Shown here: piece after piece, positions 1 through 6,800 of the stretch
How the letters are laid out: each line of letters starts with the position of its first letter
Numbering within the stretch: the first letter of the stretch is position 1
Source: JBBRMQ01 sp038230775
GTDB lineage: Bacteria > Acidobacteriota > Thermoanaerobaculia > Gp7-AA8
Length of the DNA stretch: 7,839 bases
Direction: 5' to 3'
Assembly (NCBI GenBank): GCA_038230775.1
Contig: JBBRMQ010000206.1
Coordinates: 1-7,839, forward strand
Translations under genes and position numbers: made by a program
The notes under the pieces: generated by a model
Seen by the model: only the letters and a program-made list of their open reading frames with translations
Databases searched by the model: none
Told to the model about the DNA's origin: nothing

Positions 1-960
1 ACGCTCGCCTACGCAGCCTTGTTTACTTCCGGTGCAATCCTCGTGAACAACCGGCGGCGACGGCGGTGGCTGGCCGGCACGCTCTTTCTGACGATGACCC
101 TTCACGTCCTGGTCTCGGCGACAGCCACCAGCGCGGCCGATCGCATGCATGGCGCGTTCGTAAATCCCAATCATTTCGCCGGATATCTGGAGATCGGCCT
201 TGCCTTCGCGTTCGGTTTGATCTGGAGCGAAGTCCTGACGGGACGAGATCGGCTGGACCTCGTGCGCGACCGCGGCGAACGACTGGAGAAGCGCTCCCTC
301 CCTTTCGTCTGGCGCATCCTCCTCTGGGGCGTGCTCGCGGCGGGCATCGCGCTGACACGCTCGCGCGGCGCGGTGATCGCCGCCATCATCACGACGCTCT
401 TTCTCATCGCGATGGCATTGACGCAGAAGCGGGGCAAGCGCGCCGCCCTCATCACGATCGCCGCCATCGCGCTGGGCATCGGCTTCGTCGCCTTCACCAC
501 CGGCGAGGCGTCCCTTCTCCGTTTTCTCGGCTCCGATCCCCGCGACATCAATACCGATACGCGGGTGCAGATCTGGCGCGGCTCGATCCAAGCCTGGCGC
601 ATGTTCCCGCACTTCGGCGACGGCCTCGGCGCTTTCTCCGAGGCGTTTCGGCGCGTGCAGCCGAAGGACATCGATGCGGTGGTCGATCAGGCGCACAACG
701 ATTTTCTGCAGCTGCTCGTCACCGGAGGGTGGATCGGCGCGCTGTTCGGCGCGATCGCGTTCGGCTCCACGATGCTGATTCTCTTCCGCGGATGGCTGCA
801 TCAGGAACATCGCGAAGAGAAGGCGTTTCTGCTGGCGGGATTCGGTGCAGTGCTGTCGCTGACGCTGCACGGCCTCGTCGAGTTCAACATGTCGCTGCCC
901 GCGATTGCCGCCACGCTGGCGATCATGGCGGGGGCGGCGGTGGCCGCGCGGGAATCGTAG
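1..960 (+). CDS. O-antigen ligase/polymerase-like membrane protein (Wzy/WaaL family), 5'-truncated
   Basis: The frame is open from base 1, so the true start lies upstream; 319 residues are visible before the TAG at 958-960. The protein is strongly hydrophobic, with about eight likely membrane helices (roughly residues 23-40, 60-78, 104-117, 122-140, 149-166, 240-262, 275-291 and 295-316). Family signatures are present in the expected order: the HGAFVNPNHFAGYL segment at residues 50-63; LTRSRGA at 118-124; then, in a long extracytoplasmic loop, TDTRVQIWRGS at 185-195, GDGLGAFSEAF at 206-216 and the AHNDFLQLL segment at 231-239 with its conserved His. These match the Wzy_C/O-antigen ligase superfamily (PF04932), inner-membrane proteins that polymerise lipid-linked O-antigen or transfer glycan to an acceptor. 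Whether this one is a ligase, a Wzy polymerase or a related O-glycosyltransferase cannot be decided here. No glycan genes are visible downstream, so any such cluster would lie to the left. Family call is firm; substrate unknown. Confidence 0.88.
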   Translation, partial: TLAYAALFTSGAILVNNRRRRRWLAGTLFLTMTLHVLVSATATSAADRMHGAFVNPNHFAGYLEIGLAFAFGLIWSEVLTGRDRLDLVRDRGERLEKRSLPFVWRILLWGVLAAGIALTRSRGAVIAAIITTLFLIAMALTQKRGKRAALITIAAIALGIGFVAFTTGEASLLRFLGSDPRDINTDTRVQIWRGSIQAWRMFPHFGDGLGAFSEAFRRVQPKDIDAVVDQAHNDFLQLLVTGGWIGALFGAIAFGSTMLILFRGWLHQEHREEKAFLLAGFGAVLSLTLHGLVEFNMSLPAIAATLAIMAGAAVAARES

Positions 961-969
961 GCGGCCGAT

Positions 970-1098
970 CCCCTCATCCGCGCTTCACGTACCTTCTCCC
1001 CGCACGCGGGGAGAAGGGCTACTAAATACGCATACGCCGAATTGGGTAGCCCCTCGCCCCGCTTGCGGGGAGAGGGTGGCCGAAGGCCGGGTGAGGGG
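970..1098. repeat. Pair of facing REP-like palindromic repeats
   Basis: Two related hairpin units lie tail to tail. Unit A has a perfect 12-bp stem: CCTTCTCCCCGC at 992-1003 pairs with GCGGGGAGAAGG at 1006-1017. Unit B, inverted relative to A, has CCCTCGCCCCGC at 1051-1062 against GCGGGGAGAGGG at 1065-1076, with one mismatch (G1056/A1071). B carries an extra small hairpin, GGCC-GAA-GGCC, at 1078-1088, which A has lost. The units share outer arms (CCCCTCATCCG at 970-980; GGGTGAGGGG at 1089-1098) and inner arms (GGGCTAC at 1016-1022; GTAGCCC at 1046-1052), so the whole block can fold as one long palindrome. It begins 10 bases after the stop of the membrane-protein gene. No T tract follows, so it is not a classic intrinsic terminator, though it could stabilise mRNA 3' ends or bind protein as REP/BIME elements do elsewhere. 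Confidence 0.8.
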
Positions 1099-1111
1099 CC
1101 CTGCGCAACCA

Positions 1112-1123
1112 CCCCTCATCCGC
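1112..1123 (+). repeat. Third, half REP-like unit
   Basis: CCCCTCATCCGC at 1112-1123 repeats exactly the outer arm of unit A at 970-981, in the same orientation. It is followed by CTTTTCGGTGCACCT, which resembles the small-hairpin part of unit B. The G+C-rich main stem is missing, so this looks like a truncated third copy of the same repeat. Confidence 0.55.
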
Positions 1124-1143
1124 TTTTCGGTGCACCTACAAAC

Positions 1144-1248
1144 TCAGTACTTCGCGAAAAACGCGTTGAACGTCGACTCCAGCCGGGCGATCGTCGCGTC
1201 ATCGTGCATCGGCGACAGACCGATGTGCTCACGCTCGCGGTCAATGGC
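1144..1248 (-). pseudogene. C-terminal remnant of an unidentified protein
   Basis: On the - strand, about 34 codons end at a stop at 1146-1144 and read (N to C) AIDREREHIGLSP then MHDDATIARLESTFNAFFAKY-stop. This looks like a real protein C-terminus, with an ordered amphipathic final helix. The HIGLSP-MHDDATIARL pattern is loosely like the ends of PLP-dependent aminotransferases, but this is a weak impression and no family is claimed. Upstream in the same frame the residues come from the dispersed repeat at 1258-1299 and then from antisense of the PIN fragment, so the body of the gene is gone. Alternatively it is a fortuitous frame. Confidence 0.35.
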
Positions 1249-1257
1249 GCATCGACA

Positions 1258-1299
1258 TGTCATCCCGACCCTGAGCCGCGAAGCGAAGGGGAGGGACCG
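1258..1299 (+). repeat. Dispersed-type intergenic repeat (TGTCATCCCGA... class)
   Basis: The segment starts TGTCATCCCGACCCTGAG and continues through GCGAAGCGAAGGGGAGGGACC. It closely resembles a class of short interspersed sequences recalled from intergenic regions of many bacterial genomes (GTCATCC-CGAGC-GCGAAGCGAAGGGACC type). Only one copy is in this window, so repetitiveness is inferred from recall, not shown here. It sits exactly between two gene remnants that have both lost their 5' ends. Confidence 0.45.
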
Positions 1300-1545
1300 G
1301 TGTGGGTTGGGTGGTTTGCTCATCGCGAGATCGCCACGGCAATCGATCTGCTGCTCAGCCATGAGCAATTCCGATTTGAAAATCCCGACGTCGTTTCCAA
1401 CGCGCTGATTCACTACCGCGCCCGACCCTTCCTCAGCTTCACGGATTGCCTCATTCTCGAGATCACGCGCAAGGCCGGCCACCTCCCCCTCGGCACGTTC
1501 GACACGAACCTCGCCCGCATCGAAGGCGCGCAGCGTCTCGCATAA
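1300..1545 (+). pseudogene. 5'-truncated VapC-like PIN-domain ribonuclease
   Basis: The frame ending in TAA at 1543-1545 encodes the second half of a PIN domain. From His at 1321 it gives 74 residues: a helix (HREIATAIDLLLSH), the segment FRFENPDVVSNALIHYR, the SFTDCLIL motif with its metal-binding Asp at 1444-1446, and GHLPLGTFDTNLARI with the final conserved Asp at 1501-1503. Full VapC toxins are about 130 residues and begin with a strand carrying the first catalytic Asp; that half is absent. In-frame codons before 1321 derive from the repeat and are unlike a PIN N-terminus. A GTG at 1300 could in principle start an 81-residue product, but without the first acidic residues it should not be an active RNase. 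No antitoxin gene is adjacent. VapC proteins cleave tRNA or rRNA in toxin-antitoxin pairs; this copy is most likely a relic. Confidence 0.72.
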
Positions 1546-1575
1546 CCTTCACGAAACCGTCACCGAGGTCTTCCG

Positions 1576-1581
1576 TATGAT
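1576..1581 (+). promoter_or_regulatory. Possible -10 element for the DUF2911 gene
   Basis: TATGAT lies about 26 bases before the chosen start at 1607, which would give a short leader carrying the Shine-Dalgarno sequence. No convincing -35 hexamer is seen at 16-18 bases upstream, so the call is tentative. Confidence 0.3.
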
Positions 1582-1595
1582 GCCGGCAATCAACG

Positions 1596-1602
1596 AAGGA
1601 GG
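1596..1602 (+). promoter_or_regulatory. Ribosome binding site deciding the 1607 start
   Basis: AAGGAGG is a near-perfect Shine-Dalgarno sequence 4 bases before ATG 1607. It rules against the in-frame ATG at 1577, which has no such site and would place ten extra residues before the signal peptide. Confidence 0.8.
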
Positions 1603-1606
1603 ATTC

Positions 1607-2743
1607 ATGCGATCTCGTACCATCGCGGCGGCGCTGCTGCTCGTAGCAGCCAGCGTCTCCGCCGAAATCACCTCGCCCCCGTCCGGCAACAACCAGAAAG
1701 CATCCGTCACCCAATACCTCGGCCTCGTCAAAGTCACCATTGATTACAACAGCCCCCGCGTTCACCAGCCCGGCACGAACACCGACCGGCGCGGACAGAT
1801 CTGGGGCAAGCTCGTTCCGTACGGCATGGCGAAGGGCCTTGGCTACGGCACCTGCACCGACTGCCCGTGGCGCGTCGGCGCGAACGAGAACACGAAGTTC
1901 ACTACCTCGAACGACATCATGGTCGAAGGACAGCCGCTTGCGGCGGGCAGCTACAGCGTGCACATGATCCCCGCCGAGAACGACGACTGGACGCTGATCT
2001 TCTCGAAGGACGCCAACAACTGGGGCAGCTTCTTCTACGATCCGTCGCATGACGCGCTGCGCATTAAAGTGAAGCCGTCGAAGAGCGAATACCACGAGTA
2101 CCTCACCTTCGAGTTCCCCGATCGCCAGCTCGACAAGGCGACGGCGGCGATGAAGTGGGAAGACCTCCAGGTTCCGTTCAACATCAGCGTCGACAACATC
2201 AGCCAGCTCTACGTCGACCAGATGCGGCGCGAGCTGCACGGCACCCGCGGCTTCGAAGCGGAGAACTGGTCGAACGCCGCGAAATACGCGATCGACAACA
2301 AGATCGCGACGGCGGAAGCGCTCGAATGGGCGAAGACCGCCGCAACGCCGGGATTTCCGGGAAAGGAAAACTTCAACACGTTGATGGTGCTGGCCGATGC
2401 TCAGGCCGCGAACGGCATGATGGCAGAGGCGGCGAAGACGCGGGACAAGGCGATGAACTCGCCGAGCGCGTCGACGATGGATCTGCACGGATACGCCCGC
2501 TCGCTCATGCAGAAGGGCCAGAACCAGGAAGCCGTCTCGATCTTCGAGATGAACGCGAAGAAGCATCCGAATGAATGGCCGACGAACTTCGGCCTCGCCC
2601 GCGGCTACTCGGCGGTGGGTCGCTATCAGGACGCGCTGAAGTACGCGAAGCTCGCGCTCGCGCAAGCGCCCGACGACAACGCCCGCAAGACGATCACGGC
2701 GGGGATCGCAAAGCTCGAAGCCGGCAAGGACATGAACAAATAG
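1607..2743 (+). CDS. Exported DUF2911 protein with C-terminal TPR-like repeats
   Basis: The protein has 378 residues from ATG 1607, chosen for its strong ribosome binding site and because it begins directly with a signal peptide (MRSR, hydrophobic core at about 5-17, likely cleavage after SVSA at 16-19). Residues 20-195 match DUF2911 (PF11138): the SVTQYLGLVKVTIDYNSPRV start, RRGQIWGKLVPYG at 61-73, WRVGANENTKFTTSNDI at 88-104, VEGQPLAAGSYSVHMIP at 106-122, WTLIFSKDANNWGSFFYD at 128-145 and ALRIKVKP at 150-157. Residues about 255-360 are helical, with TPR-like units (clearest at 292-325 and 326-359, ending in the HPNEWPTNFGLA and APDD type turns). DUF2911 has no known activity; such proteins are secreted or periplasmic. 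A Cys pair, C83 and C86 in a CTDC motif, sits just before the conserved WRxGANE segment and could form a disulfide or bind metal. The gene appears to stand alone between repeats. Confidence 0.88.
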   Translation: MRSRTIAAALLLVAASVSAEITSPPSGNNQKASVTQYLGLVKVTIDYNSPRVHQPGTNTDRRGQIWGKLVPYGMAKGLGYGTCTDCPWRVGANENTKFTTSNDIMVEGQPLAAGSYSVHMIPAENDDWTLIFSKDANNWGSFFYDPSHDALRIKVKPSKSEYHEYLTFEFPDRQLDKATAAMKWEDLQVPFNISVDNISQLYVDQMRRELHGTRGFEAENWSNAAKYAIDNKIATAEALEWAKTAATPGFPGKENFNTLMVLADAQAANGMMAEAAKTRDKAMNSPSASTMDLHGYARSLMQKGQNQEAVSIFEMNAKKHPNEWPTNFGLARGYSAVGRYQDALKYAKLALAQAPDDNARKTITAGIAKLEAGKDMNK

Positions 2744-2752
2744 CTCGTTAGG

Positions 2753-2823
2753 CTGGGAAGCTGGGTTGCTGGAAAGCTGGAGGTTTGTGATCTTCCTCGC
2801 TTCCCAGTCTCCCAGCTTCCCAC
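2753..2823. repeat. Inverted repeat, CTGGGAAGCTGGG type
   Basis: TGGGAAGCTGGG at 2754-2765 is the exact reverse complement of CCCAGCTTCCCA at 2811-2822, a 12-bp stem with a 45-base loop. Inside the arms the AGCTGG/GCTGG motif recurs (2766-2780) and CTTCCCAG occurs again at 2800-2807, so the element is built from short repeated words. It fills nearly all of the 86 bases between two genes and ends 7 bases before the next start. No T tract follows, so it is more like a mobile or dispersed palindromic element than an intrinsic terminator. Confidence 0.75.
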
Positions 2824-2829
2824 CTATTA

Positions 2830-3732
2830 TTGAAAACCGTGTCCACGCCCCGCGTCCTCGTTGTCGACGATCACGCGATCGATCGCAAGCTGCTCACGCA
2901 TCATCTGATGCCCGAGGGTTACCTCGTCGAGACGGCATGCGATGGCCAGGAAGCGTGGGAGATCCTGTCCGCGGATCCTGATCGATTCGACGTGGTCCTG
3001 CTCGATCGCTCGATGCCGCGCATGAACGGAATCGAGCTGCTGATCAAGATCAAGTCGGACGAGCGTCTGCGCACCTTGCCCACGATCATGCAGACCGCGC
3101 TCAGCAAGCGCGAGGAGATGATCGAGGGCATCAAGGCCGGCGCGTATTACTACCTCACCAAACCATACGACGTGGAGATGCTGCGATCCGTCGTGCGAAC
3201 CGCGATCGAGGATTACCGCGGCTACCGCGAACTGCAGGCCGAAGTCCGCAAAGGCACCGACACCATCCGGCTGATGAAGCAGGCCGTCTTCTCCTTCCAG
3301 ACCGTCGACCAGGCCAACGACCTCGGCATGCTGCTCGCGAGCACATGCCCGAACCCGACCTCAACCGTCGTCGGCCTCACCGAGCTCCTCGTCAACGCGG
3401 TGGAGCACGGCAACCTCGGCATCACGTACGAAGACAAGTCGCGGCTCAGCAACGCGCTCGACTGGACCCGCGAAGTCGAACGGCGTCTTGCCCTGCCCGA
3501 GAACGCGACGAAGCAGGCCGAGGTGATTTTTGAGCGCACGGAGAACGAGATCCGGTTTCTGATTCGGGATCAGGGCCCGGGGTTCGACTGGCAGAAGTAT
3601 CTCCATGTCGACCCGCAGCGCGCGTTCGACACGCACGGTCGCGGCATCGCGATGGCGAACAGGCTCAGCTTTTCGCAACTGGAGTATCGGGGTTGCGGAA
3701 ATGAGGTCATGGGCACGATCGCGCTGGGTTAG
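2830..3732 (+). CDS. Response regulator fused to an RsbW/SpoIIAB-type ATPase domain
   Basis: The protein has 300 residues. Residues 7-125 are a CheY-like receiver: VLVVDDH with the acidic pair D13/D14, phosphoacceptor D59 in VVLLDRSMPRMNG, T89 in the QTA motif and K111 in LTKPYD, so all key residues are present. After a helical linker (about 125-150), residues 153-300 form a HATPase_c_2 (GHKL) domain: N box LTELLVNAVEHGN at 183-195 with the metal-ligand N189, G1 box DQGPGFD at 247-253, G2 box HGRGIAMA at 269-276, and a final GNEVMGTIAL strand. There is no HisKA helix, DNA-binding domain or SpoIIE phosphatase between the two. Similar receiver and ATPase modules occur in partner-switching regulators, where the ATPase is a Ser/Thr kinase or anti-sigma factor; a phosphorylation-controlled anti-sigma or anti-anti-sigma kinase is the likely role, cytoplasmic. 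The start is uncertain: TTG 2830 and in-frame GTG 2839 both lack a good ribosome binding site. Confidence 0.87.
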   Translation: MKTVSTPRVLVVDDHAIDRKLLTHHLMPEGYLVETACDGQEAWEILSADPDRFDVVLLDRSMPRMNGIELLIKIKSDERLRTLPTIMQTALSKREEMIEGIKAGAYYYLTKPYDVEMLRSVVRTAIEDYRGYRELQAEVRKGTDTIRLMKQAVFSFQTVDQANDLGMLLASTCPNPTSTVVGLTELLVNAVEHGNLGITYEDKSRLSNALDWTREVERRLALPENATKQAEVIFERTENEIRFLIRDQGPGFDWQKYLHVDPQRAFDTHGRGIAMANRLSFSQLEYRGCGNEVMGTIALG

Positions 3733-3819
3733 CGCCAACGCCTTCTGCACGCAGGTAACGCGCTCGTAAATTAGGCGAGAAAAGCCATTTTAAGGGAAGC
3801 GTCCTCGCGCAGGTCGGGT

Positions 3820-3825
3820 TATCAT
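3820..3825 (+). promoter_or_regulatory. Possible -10 element for the nuclease gene
   Basis: TATCAT in the 135-base spacer after the regulator gene is a fair -10 match, placing a transcript start near 3832. No good -35 box pairs with it. The spacer otherwise holds AT-rich stretches near 3767-3773 and 3787-3793, a run of seven C at 3833-3839 and a run of six T at 3846-3851. Confidence 0.25.
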
Positions 3826-3856
3826 CCGCCTACCCCCCCGCGGACTTTTTTCTCAC

Positions 3857-3862
3857 AAGGAG
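3857..3862 (+). promoter_or_regulatory. Ribosome binding site deciding the TTG start at 3868
   Basis: AAGGAG lies 5 bases before TTG 3868. It fixes an otherwise doubtful TTG as the start, and the codons that follow encode a clean signal peptide. Confidence 0.8.
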
Positions 3863-3867
3863 CCTTC

Positions 3868-6800
3868 TTGCGTCGATTTGCTGTCTGGGCCTTCTGCGCC
3901 CTTGCCTTGGTTGTGCCTCATCTCAATGCTCAATGCGTTTCCCTGACCTCCGTCGGCGGGACGTACTCGCAGGACTTCAACGCGCTGGCGACGACCGGAA
4001 CGTCGAGCTCGCTGCCAACCGGCTGGAGCTTTGCGGAATCGCTAGCCAACGCCAACACCACCTACACCGGTGGAAATGGCAGCGGAAACGCAGGCGACAC
4101 ATACAGCTTCGGCACAACGGGCTCGACAGAGCGGGCATTCGGCGGCTTGCAGAGCGGATCGCTGCTTCCGACCGTCGGTGCGTGCTTCACCAACAACACC
4201 GGGGCAACGCTTACGTCTCTCAGCATTGCGTACACCGGTGAGCAGTGGCGGCTGGGAACGGCGGGTCGCCTCGACCGGCTCGACTTCCAATACAGTCTGA
4301 GCGCGACGTCGCTGACGCTCGGAACGTACACCGCGGTCAGCGCGCTCGGGTTTCAAACGCCGAACAGCACGGCGACTGTCGGCCCTCTCGATGGCAACGC
4401 TGCAGCGAATCGCACGGCGCTCAGCTCCACGATTCCTTCGCTCTCGATTGTGCCCGGCGCGACCGTATGGATCCGTTGGTCCGACTTCAATGCGGCCGGA
4501 GCCGACGACGGTCTGGCCGTCGACGATTTCTCGCTGACGACAACCGGAACCGCTTCCGCCCCGGCACTCTCGATCGGTGACATCACTCTCAACGAGGGCA
4601 ACAGCGGTCAGACGACTGCAACGTTCACTGTCTCGCTCTCCTCGCCCGCGGGCGCCGGCGGCGTGACCTTCGACATTGCGACCGCAGACGGCTCCGCCAC
4701 CATCGCGGACAACGACTACGTCGCGAAGTCCCTCACGGGACAAAGCATCGCCGCGGGAGACTCGACATACACGTTCACGGTCCTCGTCAACGGCGACACC
4801 AATCCGGAAAGCGACGAGATCTTCAGGGTCAACGTCACCAACGTCAACAACGCGATCATCTCCAAAGCTACGGCAACCGGCACGATCCGCAACGACGACG
4901 TCGTTGCGGTCAACAATCCTCCGGCGATCAACGCGCCTGCGAATCCGATCGCCACCGTCGCGCAAGACTCACTTCCGTTTGCGGTCAGCCTCACCGGCAC
5001 CGATGACGGCAACGCCTACAACTGGTCGGCGACGGCCGGCACCGGCGTGACGAACGTTTCCGTTTCAAACGCCACGACGAACAACGCGACATTCACGGTG
5101 ACACTGCAGTCCGGCTTCAGCGGAACCGCGACGTTCACCGCGTCGCTCAAAGACGACGCGAATCAGTCCGTCAGCCAGCTCGTGAACATCGCCGTCACAC
5201 CGGCCGCAATCCTCACCGACCACGTGGTCATCAGTCAGGTTTATGGCGGCGGCGGCAACACCGGCGCCACGTTCAAGAACGATTTCGTGGAGCTGTACAA
5301 CCCCACCGCGGCGCCGGTCGACCTCACGAACTGGTCGATCCAGTACCAGTCGGCCACAAGCACGGGCCTCTGGACCAACAAGGTCACGCTCGGCGGAACG
5401 ATCAATCCGGGCGAGTACTACCTCATCACGCTCTCGTCGGGCGGCAGCGCCGGAGCGACGATCCCTTCGACCAACGTCGTCGGCGCGATCAACCTCAGCG
5501 GCACCACGGGAAAGGTCGCTCTCAGCCGCAGCACCGACTCGCTGTCCGGATGCCCCATCGGCTTCGACGCCAACCTCGTGGACTTCGTCGGCTACGGCAC
5601 GGCGAATTGCCACGAAGGGACAGCAAACGCTCCCGCTCCGAGCAACACGACCGCGGACTTCCGCCGGACGTCCGGATCGGCAGTCGCGGTCGACACGAAC
5701 AGCAACGGAAGCGACTTCATCACCGGCACGCCGAATCCGCGCAGCAACGGAGGCGGCGTCATCGCCATCGGTCCGAGCATCACCAACGCGGGCCCCGGAT
5801 CGAACGCCCCTCATGACGCGAACATCACAATCACTTTCAACGAGGCGGTCGACGTGGTGGGCGCGTGGTACGACATCTCGTGCGCGAGCGGACCGCACAA
5901 CGACGCCACGGTCGCGCATACGCCGGATCAGAGCCAGTATGCGATCACGCCGAACGTGATCTTCCAGTTCGGCGAACAGTGCACCGTCACCATCTTCAAG
6001 ACGGCGATCATCGACAGCGGGTCGCACACGCTGCCGGCCGACTACACGTTCACATTCACGGTCACCGGCGCCGGCGCCCCCGCGCCGTACTTGCCGGATG
6101 TTCATCTCACGATGGGCAATCCGTCGAACGCCGCCGCGGACGTCACCACCCCGAACAACTACCTGATGATGAAGCCCACATACGCGCTGTCGTACAACCG
6201 CGACAAGGGCACGCCGAACTGGGTCAGCTGGCACCTCGACCAGTCGTGGTTCGGAACGCTCGGACGCGTGGACACGTTCCGCGCCGATCCCGCCGTCCTG
6301 CCGGCCTGGTATCGCGTGCAGGGCTTCGACTACTCGTTATCGGGATTCGACCGCGGCCACATGACGCCGAACGCCGATCGCGACAACCAGAACCGGATTC
6401 CCATCAACCAGGAAACTTACTTGATGACGAACATGGTTCCGCAGGCGCCCGACAACAACCAGGGCCCGTGGGCGGACCTCGAGAACTACCTGCGCAGCTC
6501 GCTCGTTGACGGCAACGGACACGAGTACGAGATCTACATCGTATCCGGTCCGGCGGGCGTCGGCGGCACGGGCAGCAATGGCGGCGTGACGAACAGTCTC
6601 GCCGGCGGCCACGTCACCGTTCCGGCATCGACATGGAAAGTCGCGCTCGTCCTTCCGAAGTCGAACGGCGACGACATCCAGAGCATCGTGCCTTCCACCC
6701 GAACGATCGCGGTGATCATGCCGAACACGCAGGGCATCCGGAACGACGACTGGCAGGCGTACATGCACAGCGTCAACGACGTCCAGCAGCTTTCGGGCTA

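Noticed and set aside
992..1017. Intrinsic terminator after the membrane-protein gene
   Set aside because: The hairpin is strong but no T tract follows, and the same stem recurs in inverted and truncated copies, which fits a REP-like element better.
66..1025. 319-codon + strand open frame over the membrane-protein gene
   Set aside because: It is Arg/His-rich, shifted relative to the O-antigen ligase frame, and runs into the REP-like repeats; no protein-family signal.
1042..1545. Full-length VapC toxin in the longer open frame
   Set aside because: Residues before about 1321 come from the REP-like and dispersed repeats; the first catalytic Asp strand of a PIN domain is missing.
1463..2665. 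400-codon - strand open frame
   Set aside because: It is antisense to the DUF2911 gene, Arg/His/Val-rich and without domains, while the + strand frame has a ribosome site, signal peptide and family match.
3827..3851. Terminator between the regulator and nuclease genes
   Set aside because: The run of six T is preceded only by a very weak CCGC/GCGG pairing around a C run, not a stable hairpin.
5243..5959. 238-codon + strand open frame inside the nuclease gene
   Set aside because: It is a shifted frame of low-complexity Ser/Thr/Arg sequence, overlapping the well-supported lamin-tail and Ig-like regions.
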